46,647 nucleotides of DNA from Bacillota bacterium. GTDB taxonomy: Bacteria > Bacillota > Clostridia > Acetivibrionales > DTU013. This document shows, piece by piece, positions 7,489 through 15,519 of the stretch. The translations under genes were made by a program, and so were the position numbers. The notes beneath the pieces are model-generated. The model searched no databases. It was not told where the DNA came from and saw nothing but the letters and a program-made list of their open reading frames with translations. Positions within the stretch are counted from its first letter, which is position 1; every line of letters begins with the position of its first letter. Where the stretch lies: NCBI GenBank assembly GCA_023411715.1, contig JAEYOM010000179.1, forward strand, positions 1 to 46,647. The letters are read 5' to 3'.

Positions 7489-8022
7489 ATGAACAAAAAA
7501 ATGATCGGAATACTGGCCGGAATGGGGCCCAGGTCAACAGCGCCGTTCATCGATCTGGTCATTGATGAGTGTCAGAGACAATACGGAGCGAGGTGCGACG
7601 AGAAATTTCCGCATATTATGATTTATTCCCTGCCGACGCCGTTTTTTATTGACCGGCCGATAGACCACGGACAGATGAAAAAAGCAATAACAGAAGGCCT
7701 GCAAAAGCTCGAGTCGATCGGCGTCAGCTTTATTGCAATGCCTTGTAATTCGGCGCATGTTTACTTTGACGATTTGGCTGATAGCATTAATATTCCTTTG
7801 CTCAATATCGTGGAAGAGACGTTAAAAGAGCTGCCAAAGGCCGTTCAAAGAGTAACTCTGTTTTCAACCAAATCAACGGTCGATTCGCAGATCTACCAAA
7901 AGGGTATAGCAGATGCAGGCCACGAATTTATATTCAAGAATGAGTGGCAGGCCAAGATCAACAGCCTGATCGCGAATATAAAAAAGGACAAAAAGAACCC
8001 GCAAAACATAGATATCTGGTAA
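7489..8022 (+). CDS. Truncated Asp/Glu racemase-family protein
   Basis: The first 150 or so residues match the aspartate/glutamate racemase family: IGILAGMGPRSTAPFIDLVI at the N-terminus and the first catalytic cysteine in FIAMPCNSAHVYFDDL. Complete members are about 230 residues and carry a second cysteine in a GCTEL-type motif. This 177-residue protein stops before that, ending in a lysine-rich tail (NIKKDKKNPQNIDIW). Immediately downstream, in another frame, lies the C-terminal end of a GNAT acetyltransferase. A deletion therefore seems to have joined the two genes. Without the second cysteine it should not work as a normal two-base racemase. The ATG at 7489 follows GAGG with good spacing. 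Confidence 0.8.
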   Translation: MNKKMIGILAGMGPRSTAPFIDLVIDECQRQYGARCDEKFPHIMIYSLPTPFFIDRPIDHGQMKKAITEGLQKLESIGVSFIAMPCNSAHVYFDDLADSINIPLLNIVEETLKELPKAVQRVTLFSTKSTVDSQIYQKGIADAGHEFIFKNEWQAKINSLIANIKKDKKNPQNIDIW

Positions 8023-8123
8023 TATACTTGACGACCGATGAGGACGATACGCCAAAAGAGCTGTATATGAAATTGGGGTTTGAAAAGGTCTCCGACTCAT
8101 ATGCGCTGTTCCGGAAGCTATAG
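7998..8123 (+). pseudogene. GNAT acetyltransferase C-terminal remnant
   Basis: One reading frame up to the TAG at 8121 encodes KHRYLVIYLTTDEDD followed by TPKELYMKLGFEKVSDSYAL. This is the typical last strand-helix-strand of a GNAT N-acetyltransferase: the LYxKLGF motif contacts the cofactor side and closes the fold. No start codon or upstream GNAT domain is present. The remnant overlaps the end of the truncated racemase gene in a different frame. The left boundary is approximate. Confidence 0.6.
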
Positions 8124-8317
8124 ATCCGGGCTATTTTTTGAACACCGTTCCGAACTGGTCAGCGAGGCGGAATTGGATTTGTGCTATAATTGGATAGACA
8201 GCCTGATGAATAAGTATGACTGATATAAGAAGGGCGTATGTCAGAGTCGCCAGGATATTGCCGATGGCCTGGCCGGCTCAGAGGATATATTTAAAAACGA
8301 GTGAAAAGGAGTATCGT

Positions 8318-9103
8318 ATGTATCTACATCAAGAAGAAACTATAAAAAACATTACGGAAAAACTAAAAAAGAGGGACGATGTTCTGGGTTTGCTGGTTGC
8401 CGGTTCCATAGCCCATGGCTTTGCAACTGAAACATCAGATGTGGATATCATGATCCTGATATCGGACGAGAACTATAATTTACGTTTGCAATCAGGTGAA
8501 ATGACCTATTATGAAACTGAAAGCAGTACGTACAAGGACGGTTATGTCGACGGCAAGTATATTTGCATGGATTTCATGAAAAAAGTGGCCGAATACGGGA
8601 GTGAGCCGGCAAGATTTGCATTCGAAGGCTCAAGGCTGATTTTCTCAAAAATTGACGGTGTCCGGGATCTGATTGATCGGATCGTACGATACCCTGTGGA
8701 AAAGAAAACAGAGAATATCAAGCGTTTCCGCGCTCAGTTGGAAGCCTGGAAATGGTATTATAACGAAGCAATAAAACACAACAACGAATATCTGCTCACT
8801 ATTGCGATTTCAAATCTCGTTCTGTTCGGCGGGCGAATACTGCTTGCTTATAACGAAACCTTGTATCCTTACCATAAATGGTTTCTGAAGGTGCTCGAGG
8901 GCACGAAAAATAAACCGGATAACACTATGAAACTGATTGAAGATATCTACGATTCAAAAGATGGTATGAGTGTCGAAGCTTTCTGCAATAGCATTACGAG
9001 CTTTGTACATTTTGAAGCTGATGGATTTAACTGGCCCAACCAGTTCGCTGTTGATACCGAGCTGGCATGGATGAATGGCTTGGTGCCGGTTTCGGACATT
9101 TAG
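8318..9103 (+). CDS. Nucleotidyltransferase-domain protein
   Basis: This 261-residue protein has a DNA polymerase beta-like nucleotidyltransferase domain. GLLVAGSIAHGFATETSDVDIMILI carries the GS signature and the paired metal-binding aspartates in SDVD. The C-terminal half is helical (FRAQLEAWKWYYNEAIKHNNEYLLTIAI) and resembles the substrate-binding domain of aminoglycoside-type nucleotidyltransferases. The substrate is unknown; small-molecule or protein nucleotidylation are both possible. The frame extends upstream to 8216, but the ATG at 8318 has a strong AAAAGGAG seven bases before it, and the extra 34 residues look unlike protein. It appears to stand alone, with a possible TATAAT at 8185-8190. 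Confidence 0.75.
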   Translation: MYLHQEETIKNITEKLKKRDDVLGLLVAGSIAHGFATETSDVDIMILISDENYNLRLQSGEMTYYETESSTYKDGYVDGKYICMDFMKKVAEYGSEPARFAFEGSRLIFSKIDGVRDLIDRIVRYPVEKKTENIKRFRAQLEAWKWYYNEAIKHNNEYLLTIAISNLVLFGGRILLAYNETLYPYHKWFLKVLEGTKNKPDNTMKLIEDIYDSKDGMSVEAFCNSITSFVHFEADGFNWPNQFAVDTELAWMNGLVPVSDI

Positions 9104-9115
9104 GGAGCGGAAGAC

Positions 9116-9283
9116 ATGCTGGAAAATGGCCTGGAGGTTTGCAACTGCAAGAAAAAGAACTGTGCTCGTCATGGGAAGTGCGCCGAATGTCTGGAGCATC
9201 ATAAAAACAACAAAAAGCATCCTCCATATTGCAAACGTAAGGAAAGTAAGACTGACAGGAATATTGCCGATAAAAATCGGTAA
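9116..9283 (+). CDS. Small Cys-rich protein (55 aa)
   Basis: A short gene reads MLENGLEVCNCKKKNCARHG and continues with KCAECLEHHKNNKKHPPYC before a basic tail. Six cysteines and clustered histidines suggest a zinc-binding knuckle. Similar 50-60 residue proteins with a CNCK...HGxCxEC core are common in Clostridia, without a known function. The ATG lies 13 bp after the nucleotidyltransferase stop, behind GGGAGCGG, so it is probably the second gene of that transcript. Confidence 0.65.
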   Translation: MLENGLEVCNCKKKNCARHGKCAECLEHHKNNKKHPPYCKRKESKTDRNIADKNR

Positions 9284-9385
9284 GTTTAGAATATTTCCAT
9301 ACATTTATTGGATTCCAACGTATCATAGGGAAAATCGCTTTACTATTTATTTATAAGATATTTCATATGATTGGGGGAATGTGTT

Positions 9386-10138
9386 TTGAGAATATTTAAG
9401 AGAATCGCGATCGTAATCACTGCGCTGGTCATAATTTTTACAGCATTTTTCGGGTATTACGGGATCAGGTCGTTAAGCGAGACCAGAGTGATGGAGCCTG
9501 CCGATACAGGGGAGATTATCGATGGCATATATTCGCTGAAGGACAATTCCCAGAACATGTATGTAATTGAAGGTACTGACGGTACTGACGGTTATATAGC
9601 CGTGGATTCGGCAATGAACCCTTCAATTATCAAGCGTGAACTCGGCAAGCTTCAGATTCCTGCAGACAAGGTCAAAGCCATCCTTTTGACTCATACCGAT
9701 GGGGATCATACGGGATCCATTGGGCTTTTCGAAAATGCCAATGTCTATATCTCGGACGCCGAAGAGCAGATGATTAATGGCAAAACGATAAGGACGATGT
9801 TCGTACTTAAAAATAAGCTTGATCATCAGTACGATCTGCTGAAGGACGAGCAAACGATCGAACTTGCAGGTCTTAAGGTCAGGTGTGTTCTGACTCCCGG
9901 ACATACGCCGGGTTCGATGGCCTACATAGTCAATGACAAATATTTATTCACCGGCGATACATTCAGATTGGAAGACGGAAAAGCGGCGATATTTAACGAA
10001 TTTTTCAATATGGATTCGAAAGAGGAGCTGAAGTCCATCGAAAAGCTTTCAGGCCTTCAGGGCATAGAGGGTATATTTACTGGTCATTATGGTTATTCCG
10101 ATGATTTTGTAACGGCATTTAAAGACATTGATAAATAA
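9386..10138 (+). CDS. Membrane-anchored metallo-beta-lactamase-fold hydrolase
   Basis: This 250-residue protein has an N-terminal membrane helix (about 7-27, IAIVITALVIIFTAFFGYYGI) and a metallo-beta-lactamase fold outside it. Metal-binding motifs are THTDGDHTG near residue 102, GHTPGS near 171, FTGDT near 188 and GHYG near 232. The first motif reads HxDxDH instead of the usual HxHxDH, so the second histidine is replaced by aspartate; this may change metal preference. The substrate is unknown, and a role in hydrolysing esters or phosphodiesters outside the membrane is possible. The TTG at 9386 is preferred because GGGGGA lies seven bases upstream. A GTACTGACG duplication near 9573 gives the repeated GTDGTDG. 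Confidence 0.85.
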   Translation: MRIFKRIAIVITALVIIFTAFFGYYGIRSLSETRVMEPADTGEIIDGIYSLKDNSQNMYVIEGTDGTDGYIAVDSAMNPSIIKRELGKLQIPADKVKAILLTHTDGDHTGSIGLFENANVYISDAEEQMINGKTIRTMFVLKNKLDHQYDLLKDEQTIELAGLKVRCVLTPGHTPGSMAYIVNDKYLFTGDTFRLEDGKAAIFNEFFNMDSKEELKSIEKLSGLQGIEGIFTGHYGYSDDFVTAFKDIDK

Positions 10139-10154
10139 GATTTTTTCAATTGAT

Positions 10155-10320
10155 ATGCTGTTTTTCCTGACTTTGAAATATGCGGCGCCAGCAGTGGGAG
10201 TCATGCTGTTTGTTTTTCCTGACTATGCAATATGCAACGCCTGCAGTGGGAGTCATGCTGCTTGTTTTTCCTGACTTTGAAATATGCGATGCCAACAGTG
10301 GGAGTCATGCTGTTTTTCCG
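10155..10320 (+). repeat. 52-bp tandem repeat, about 3.3 copies
   Basis: Units begin ATGCTG at 10155, 10203, 10255 and 10307 (partial), with lengths of 48, 52 and 52 bp. Each contains TTTTTCCTGACT, a central variable CG-rich part, and CAGTGGGAGTCATGCTG. The copies differ at scattered positions, so they are not a recent sequencing artefact. The surrounding gap, 10139-10490, has no gene that I can support. Confidence 0.85.
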
Positions 10321-10490
10321 GGCTTATAGAGTCTGGAGCAGCGGCGTCAAACGCTTTGAAAGTACGTGCTCGTGAGATGTCCGGCAAATGATAATTTGCG
10401 GTTTCCAGCGGAATAGAAAGTCGGATTATGCAGACAATAGTAAAAGGCCAATTAATTTTAGCATATGATTCAGGAGGGAGAAATCAACCT

Positions 10491-10751
10491 ATGAACAGGA
10501 CTATTGCCGTAGAAAGTAATCTGACGCCGGTTGCGCAATACCTTTCCGAAAAGGGATACAAGGTGGACGAAATCGACCTTGGCAAAGAATATACCAAAAA
10601 CATCGATAAATACGACGCTGTCGTTATTACTGGTATGAACAAGGATTTCCTTGGAGTTCAGGACATAGTATCAAAAATACCGGTAATAGAAGCGAAAGGG
10701 TTGACTGCGGAACAGGTATACAGCCAGCTTACGGGTAGCCTGAAGCAATAA
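10491..10751 (+). CDS. UPF0180/YkuS-like small protein
   Basis: This 86-residue protein begins MNRTIAVESNLTPVAQYLSE and resembles the YkuS/UPF0180 family of short Firmicutes proteins: an N-terminal strand, a helix, then a strand with GYKVDEIDL. The segment YDAVVITGMNKDFLGVQD resembles a thioredoxin- or receiver-like alpha/beta repeat. The family has no established biochemical function. An AGGAGGGAG ribosome binding site at 10472-10480 fixes the ATG at 10491; a longer reading from 10428 has none. It is a single gene followed by a clear terminator. Confidence 0.75.
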   Translation: MNRTIAVESNLTPVAQYLSEKGYKVDEIDLGKEYTKNIDKYDAVVITGMNKDFLGVQDIVSKIPVIEAKGLTAEQVYSQLTGSLKQ

Positions 10752-10812
10752 GGGATCGCAGACGCAACAAGTTCAGCCATTGTGATAGTAAACCATAAAA
10801 ATATATTTGCAG

Positions 10813-10855
10813 CAGCCTTCCGCGGCAGACAAATTATCCCGGAAGGCTGTTTTAT
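10813..10855 (+). terminator. Rho-independent terminator after ykuS-like gene
   Basis: CAGCCTTCCG at 10813-10822 pairs with CGGAAGGCTG at 10840-10849 and is followed by TTTTAT. The loop is 17 nt. It separates the YkuS-like gene from the MutS-like gene downstream. Confidence 0.8.
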
Positions 10856-10961
10856 ATGGTCCGATAACATTCGATCCCAGCTATAGAAACTTTTATAAAA
10901 ATACGGTATAATACCAGTTCAATAACGTTGTTTTATGATGCCTTGTATTGGAGGGGCAAAA

Positions 10962-12734
10962 GTGTTTGATTTAACTGTTTATATAATTACGGGCGTTATA
11001 GCGCTTGCAGCTATTGCTCTATATATTCGTCGCAAGATGAAACGCGCGGTTGAAAATTTGAAACAGAGGTTAAGGAGCCAATGGGGGAGGACACCGGAAA
11101 CTCAATATAAAACCGAGGAAATGAAGGCTATTGCCGGATATTATGAAAATGTAAGGGACAACTGCGGCAATACAATCGGTAATGGATGTGGTAACGGTGA
11201 TAACAGTAATAAACGTAATAGTAATAACGGGGCCTTCTTTGTCGACGACATCACATGGAATGACCTCGATATGGACGATGTATATAAGCGGACCAACAAT
11301 ACCCAAACGTCCGTCGGGGAAGAGTATCTTTACTATCTGCTGAGAAGCCCTGTATTCGATGGGAAGGCACTTGAAGAGAGGGGCAGGCTGGTAGAGTACT
11401 TCAGCAAGAACCCTGTAGAACGCGAAAAACTGCAGATGATATTGGCAGGCCTTGGTAAACGAAGGTATGCGGGAATTCATGACTTTTTCATGAATAAAAC
11501 AGAAGCCCTGCCAAGGTCAGGACATTATGCGCTGCTTTCCGCGGCTTTACTATTGTCCCCGCTCACGCTGCTTATCAACACTTCCCTCGGATTTGTTTTA
11601 ATCGTGGCCATATCCCTGACGAATATCCTTACCTATTACAAGGCCAAAAATGACAGAGAAACATACTTGGACCGCCTGAGTTATATTGTTGAGCTTATAA
11701 GGTGTGCCAGTAAGATCTCGAAAGGCGGCATTGGTCAGATTAACGCATATTCCGAAAAACTGGGGAAGCTGTCGGTACACTTCAGATCATTGGCTATAAA
11801 TTCCTTCTATCAATTATTCTATACTACCAATGATGTAATTTTCGAACCTTTGAAATCCACATTTCTTATCGAACTGATAGCGTTTCAGAAGCTTGCTGAA
11901 TTACTCGACAATCACAAGGACGAGATAAGAGAGCTATACGAGACTGTAGGATTCCTGGATTGTATCGTGTCGATAGCTTCATACAGGGAGTCGCTCGAAT
12001 TCCATACCGTTCCGTCGCTGTATGAAAGCAGCGGGACACGGCCTGCGTCACTGCATTTTACCGATGCCTTCCATCCGCTTATAGAAAATCCCACGGTGAA
12101 TTCGATAGACATTGTAAAACCTGTACTTATAACTGGTTCAAATGCTTCGGGCAAGTCCACATTTCTGAAAATGGCGGCCATAAACGCGATCTTTGCCCAG
12201 ACTATATATACATGCCTGGCAAGGGAGTATGATTCCAGCTATTTTATGATATTTTCGTCAATGGCGCTGAAGGACGATGTGGCAAACGGCAGGAGCTATT
12301 ACGTAACTGAGATCAATTCGCTCAAAAGGATAATTGACAATATGAATGGGCCATATCCTTTGCTTTGCATGGTGGACGAGGTCCTGAGGGGTACGAATAC
12401 CGTTGAAAGGATAGCTGCTTCATCCATGATCCTTGACGATCTTAGTGAAAGAAACTGTATAATTGTTGCCGCAACTCATGATATCGAGCTGGCGACAATA
12501 TTGAAGGATCAGTATGATAATTATCATTTCCATGAGAGGTTCGAAGGGAACAGTATTTTTTTCGAATACAAGATACATCCGGGGAAATCGACTACGCGCA
12601 ATGCGATAAAGCTATTGAGGATCATGGGCTATCCGGATCAAATCGTCAACAGTGCCGAAGATATGGCGGGGAGCTTTTTGCGGGAGGGTGTTTGGAATTA
12701 TTATCCCGGCAGTAAGACAAGCAAAAACACGTGA
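10962..12734 (+). CDS. Membrane-anchored MutS-family ATPase
   Basis: This 590-residue protein ends in a MutS-type ABC ATPase domain. Walker A is ITGSNASGKSTFLK near residue 390, Walker B is CMVDEVLRGTNTVER near 468, and the MutS-type sensor is IIVAATHDIEL near 506. It lacks the mismatch-recognition and connector domains of real MutS. The N-terminus has a membrane helix (residues 3-22), and residues about 188-226 hold two more hydrophobic stretches. Between the helix and the core lies an Asn/Gly-rich tract (NCGNTIGNGCGNGDNSNKRN). Such soluble-domain-plus-membrane MutS relatives occur in Firmicutes and Bacteroidetes and have no settled function. The GTG start at 10962 follows GGAGGGG. A good TATAAT lies at 10907-10912. 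Confidence 0.85.
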   Translation: MFDLTVYIITGVIALAAIALYIRRKMKRAVENLKQRLRSQWGRTPETQYKTEEMKAIAGYYENVRDNCGNTIGNGCGNGDNSNKRNSNNGAFFVDDITWNDLDMDDVYKRTNNTQTSVGEEYLYYLLRSPVFDGKALEERGRLVEYFSKNPVEREKLQMILAGLGKRRYAGIHDFFMNKTEALPRSGHYALLSAALLLSPLTLLINTSLGFVLIVAISLTNILTYYKAKNDRETYLDRLSYIVELIRCASKISKGGIGQINAYSEKLGKLSVHFRSLAINSFYQLFYTTNDVIFEPLKSTFLIELIAFQKLAELLDNHKDEIRELYETVGFLDCIVSIASYRESLEFHTVPSLYESSGTRPASLHFTDAFHPLIENPTVNSIDIVKPVLITGSNASGKSTFLKMAAINAIFAQTIYTCLAREYDSSYFMIFSSMALKDDVANGRSYYVTEINSLKRIIDNMNGPYPLLCMVDEVLRGTNTVERIAASSMILDDLSERNCIIVAATHDIELATILKDQYDNYHFHERFEGNSIFFEYKIHPGKSTTRNAIKLLRIMGYPDQIVNSAEDMAGSFLREGVWNYYPGSKTSKNT

Positions 12735-12847
12735 TATAATGATATTTGGATTTGATAGTTTTCATTACAGCCGCATTTATTATCCGTCTAACGTCAAATG
12801 ACTGCAGCTGAACAGGAAAAGCTTTTTTCAGGGAGGAATGCTGTAAA

Positions 12848-13030
12848 ATGAAAGGCAAAAGCAATTGCGACTGCTGCATCAATTATGTTTACGATGATGA
12901 GTATGAGTGCTACATATGTCAGATGAACCTTGACGAAGACGAAATGGTACGGTTTTTATCCAAATCTATAGATGATTGCACATATTTTCGCTTTGGCGAT
13001 GAATATAAAACCGTAAGAAAACAGATGTAA
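12848..13030 (+). CDS. DUF6472-like Cys-rich small protein
   Basis: This 60-residue acidic protein has two CxxC-type pairs near its start (NCDCCINYVYDDEYECYICQM) and a conserved-looking end (DCTYFRFGDEYKTVRKQM). It matches what I recall of the DUF6472 family in Clostridia. The cysteines suggest a zinc site; the function is unknown. AGGGAGGAATGCTGTAAA lies before the ATG. It ends 28 bp before the phosphoesterase start, so the two are probably co-transcribed. Confidence 0.7.
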   Translation: MKGKSNCDCCINYVYDDEYECYICQMNLDEDEMVRFLSKSIDDCTYFRFGDEYKTVRKQM

Positions 13031-13058
13031 ATACTTGATTGTTATAAGGGGTACGGTA

Positions 13059-13892
13059 TTGAAGAGGAAACATGCTATAATCCGTCTGATCTGCGTAGTT
13101 GTTTTTATCGCGTTTGCTTTCGCGGCTTTTTACAACGGCCTGGTGGTCAGAAGGTACACAGTGGGATCGGAAAAGCTCGGTCCGGAGGATTCAATAAGAG
13201 CGGTCCTGATTTCGGATTTGCACAGCCATATATACGGAGAGAACCAGAAAGACATCCTGTCATTGATAGGCCGTCAGAAACCGGATATTATCCTGCTTGC
13301 CGGGGATATCGCCGATGAAGAGGCGCCGTTTAAAGGTACGGAACTATTTTTGACGGGTGTTACAAAGATAGCGCCTGTATATTATGTTTCCGGGAACCAT
13401 GAACTGTGGTCCCGCAGCATCGGATTTATAAAGAGGACAATGCGCAGTTATGGCGTGACTGTGCTTGAAAGCAGCTATGTGAAGGTAAAGATAGGCAATG
13501 CCCCTGTTATAATTGCCGGCGTCGATGATCCCGACAGGTATGACAGTGTTTCTGACTTGGAAAGCTCGATGTATACGGCATTTTCACACCTTGATGAGGA
13601 ACAGGGCTATAAGATACTGTTAGCACATCGACCTCAATTGATCGATGTCTGCAAGCAATTTAATTTCGATCTTGTCGTATCGGGCCATGCACACGGCGGG
13701 CAGGTAAGGATCCCGTTTATACTGAACGGCCTTTATGCTCCCGATGAGGGCTGGTTTCCGAAACACGCGGGAGGAGCCTACAAGTACGGAGACCTGACCC
13801 ATGTAGTAAGCCGCGGGATTGCAAACACCTTTCTCCTGCCAAGGATTTTCAATCCTCCGGAAGTTGTCGTTATTGACATTAAAGGCAATTGA
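13059..13892 (+). CDS. Membrane-anchored metallophosphoesterase (YkuE/YaeI-like)
   Basis: This 277-residue protein has one N-terminal membrane helix (about 8-26) and a calcineurin-like phosphoesterase domain on the outer face. The metal-binding motifs are ISDLHSHIYG near residue 51, LLAGDIAD near 81, SGNHELW near 112 and VVSGHAHGGQVRIP near 207. YkuE and YaeI are linked to lipid or cell-wall UDP-sugar hydrolysis, but the substrate here cannot be read from sequence. The TTG at 13059 is chosen because AAGGGG lies seven bases before it; an earlier TTG at 13035 has no such site. Confidence 0.9.
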   Translation: MKRKHAIIRLICVVVFIAFAFAAFYNGLVVRRYTVGSEKLGPEDSIRAVLISDLHSHIYGENQKDILSLIGRQKPDIILLAGDIADEEAPFKGTELFLTGVTKIAPVYYVSGNHELWSRSIGFIKRTMRSYGVTVLESSYVKVKIGNAPVIIAGVDDPDRYDSVSDLESSMYTAFSHLDEEQGYKILLAHRPQLIDVCKQFNFDLVVSGHAHGGQVRIPFILNGLYAPDEGWFPKHAGGAYKYGDLTHVVSRGIANTFLLPRIFNPPEVVVIDIKGN

Positions 13893-13945
13893 ATTGATTT
13901 TCGCTTACCAAACCTCAAGCTGATTTATCCTGCTTTTAAGTTTTA

Positions 13946-13954
13946 TGGTATAAT
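13946..13954 (+). promoter_or_regulatory. Extended -10 promoter before 3D-domain gene
   Basis: TGGTATAAT is an extended -10 element (TGn before TATAAT at 13949-13954). The leader to the ATG at 14083 is about 120 nt. The sequence just after it, TACAGCCGCATT then ATCCG, is nearly the same as one at 12766-12786. Confidence 0.55.
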
Positions 13955-14082
13955 ATTCTTGTACAGCCGCATTATCCGCATAATTTTAAAAGAGTTTACA
14001 AATCTGTCTTTATGGGCATCATATAAAATGGCAATTTGCCTTATTACGGGAAAATATATCGAATACTGTTGCAGGGTGAAAG

Positions 14083-15411
14083 ATGGGTACTTTACTCGAC
14101 AGGCTGGCAGCAGAAGAAATACTGCCGGCTAAAACCGCTCTGGATCTGAGAGAGTATATTTCGAAAAAACATCCGTCGCTTTCGCTGGCCTCGAAAGCAG
14201 CTGTTTTTTCCGATGCCGTAAACAGAATACTTAATGATAAAATACCCGGATTGCCCGAAGACCGGCTGAAAAAATTCAAGGTCGCTCTTTTCAGGGACGC
14301 GGCGGGGAAAGCAGTATTCTGCATAAACGGCTCCGATATATTCAAGTCGGCTCTCAGGCTAAGGATGACGGACGAACCGTTTGTCACCGCGTTGGGCGAC
14401 TGGCTTGAAAAAACTCTTAAAGTGCCTGTCGACAGGGATAAAGTCAGCGGATTCATAACGAGCGCACACACGATGATGGACGAGTCACCCGATATGGAGC
14501 TGGACCGGCTGATCGGGCTTGCTGAGCAAAAGGTCGGCGGCATCGTGCCGGATAGCGGTGGAAAAGCCGCTGCTGAGCAAAAGGTCGGCGGCATCGTGCC
14601 GGATAGCGGTGAAAAAGCCGCTGTTGAGGAAAAGGCCTGCGGCATCGGACCGGACATCGGTAAAAAAGCCGTTGTTGAGCAAAAGGTCGGCGGCATCGTG
14701 CCGGATAGCGGTGAAAAAGCCGTTGTTGAGCAAAATGAAACTGAAAGCAGAGTACTCCCGTTTGTTATAGCAGATTCTGATAAAGAGTCCGAAAGCGGCC
14801 TGCAGATAACCGGTAATGAAACGAAGACATTTACGGTCAGGACTATGCCTGCGGAGTCTTTACAGGCCAAAGGCAAAGCGCTGAAGGCAATTGCCGCTGT
14901 AGGTCTTGTAGTAGTATCTGTTTTATTGTCATACTATTCCGCATTATATATCAATGCGATGGAAAATACGGGCCTTTCGCGGAATGGCAACGTTGCCATG
15001 ATCGAAAAGGAAGAGCTTCACGGCGGTGCCGTCGTGCCTGCGGATCCCAGCGATGGCGGGAGCGGCATCTTAAAAATGACGGCAACCGCATATGACCTGT
15101 CTTTTGAAAGCTGCGGAAAAGAACGCAGCAGCCCCGCTTACGGTGTTACATCCTCCGGGACCAGGGCAACCGCCGGCAGAACGATCGCGGTCGATCCTGA
15201 GGTAATACCGCTGGGGAGCAGGGTAAAAATAACATTTCCCGAAAAATACAGCTATCTGGACGGTATTTATATGGCAGAGGATACAGGAAGGTTGATAAAA
15301 GGCAACAAAGTGGACGTGTTTTTCGGAGAAGACAAAGCCGGCAGCAGGACTGTCAACAAGCTTGCCATGGACTTCGGCGTCCAGGATGTTGAAGTTGAAA
15401 TACTCGAATAG
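14083..15411 (+). CDS. 3D-domain cell-wall protein with 17-residue repeats
   Basis: This 442-residue protein has four parts. Residues 1-140 form a soluble, unrecognised domain. Residues about 147-218 are four degenerate 17-residue repeats (AEQKVGGIVPDSGEKAA type). Residues about 267-291 form a membrane helix (AIAAVGLVVVSVLLSYYSALYI). Residues about 332-442 are a 3D domain of the double-psi barrel type found in peptidoglycan lytic enzymes. The catalytic pattern is visible: MTATAYDL, AVDPEVIPLGSRVKI and MAEDTGRLIKGNKVDVFFG, which contain the three aspartates that name the family. The order implies a cytoplasmic N-terminus and an extracellular 3D domain, as in spore- and wall-remodelling proteins. 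The ATG follows AGGGTGAAAG. Confidence 0.8.
   Translation: MGTLLDRLAAEEILPAKTALDLREYISKKHPSLSLASKAAVFSDAVNRILNDKIPGLPEDRLKKFKVALFRDAAGKAVFCINGSDIFKSALRLRMTDEPFVTALGDWLEKTLKVPVDRDKVSGFITSAHTMMDESPDMELDRLIGLAEQKVGGIVPDSGGKAAAEQKVGGIVPDSGEKAAVEEKACGIGPDIGKKAVVEQKVGGIVPDSGEKAVVEQNETESRVLPFVIADSDKESESGLQITGNETKTFTVRTMPAESLQAKGKALKAIAAVGLVVVSVLLSYYSALYINAMENTGLSRNGNVAMIEKEELHGGAVVPADPSDGGSGILKMTATAYDLSFESCGKERSSPAYGVTSSGTRATAGRTIAVDPEVIPLGSRVKITFPEKYSYLDGIYMAEDTGRLIKGNKVDVFFGEDKAGSRTVNKLAMDFGVQDVEVEILE
14521..14739 (+). repeat. 51-bp coding repeats, four full copies
   Basis: Units start at 14521, 14572, 14623 and 14674, with a partial fifth at 14725. Copies 1, 2 and 4 are nearly identical; copy 3 has diverged (KACGIGPDIGKK in place of KVGGIVPDSGEK). 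The unit length is a multiple of three, so copy number can change without shifting frame. Confidence 0.9.
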
Positions 15412-15444
15412 ATCACCTGAAGTCATCATTTCTTTTTTCTCCTA

Positions 15445-15475
15445 TTGACTCTGCACATGCGTCATGGTTTACAAT
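15445..15475 (+). promoter_or_regulatory. Promoter with 19-bp spacer, MerR type
   Basis: TTGACT (15445-15450) and TACAAT (15470-15475) are 19 bp apart instead of 17. Overlong spacers of 19-20 bp are characteristic of promoters activated by MerR proteins that untwist the DNA. The spacer contains a CATG-CGT-CATG dyad. The gene that follows encodes a MerR protein, so autoregulation is a natural reading, though not proven. Confidence 0.6.
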
Positions 15476-15519
15476 TTGTGTATGGAACTCCTCAAATAAT
15501 CAACAAGGGGTAGCTTAAT

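Noticed and set aside
8191..8317. Short interrupted frame MNKYD-stop-YKKGVCQSRQDIADG before the nucleotidyltransferase gene
   Set aside because: It has an in-frame stop, no recognised similarity and no ribosome binding site; it may be a relic but cannot be supported.
10155..10320. Possible CRISPR array
   Set aside because: The 48-52 bp units are directly adjacent and similar throughout; there are no unique spacers and no cas genes.
14485..14770. Alternative-frame reading frames with repeats on both strands
   Set aside because: They arise from the in-frame 51-bp repeat of the 3D-domain gene.
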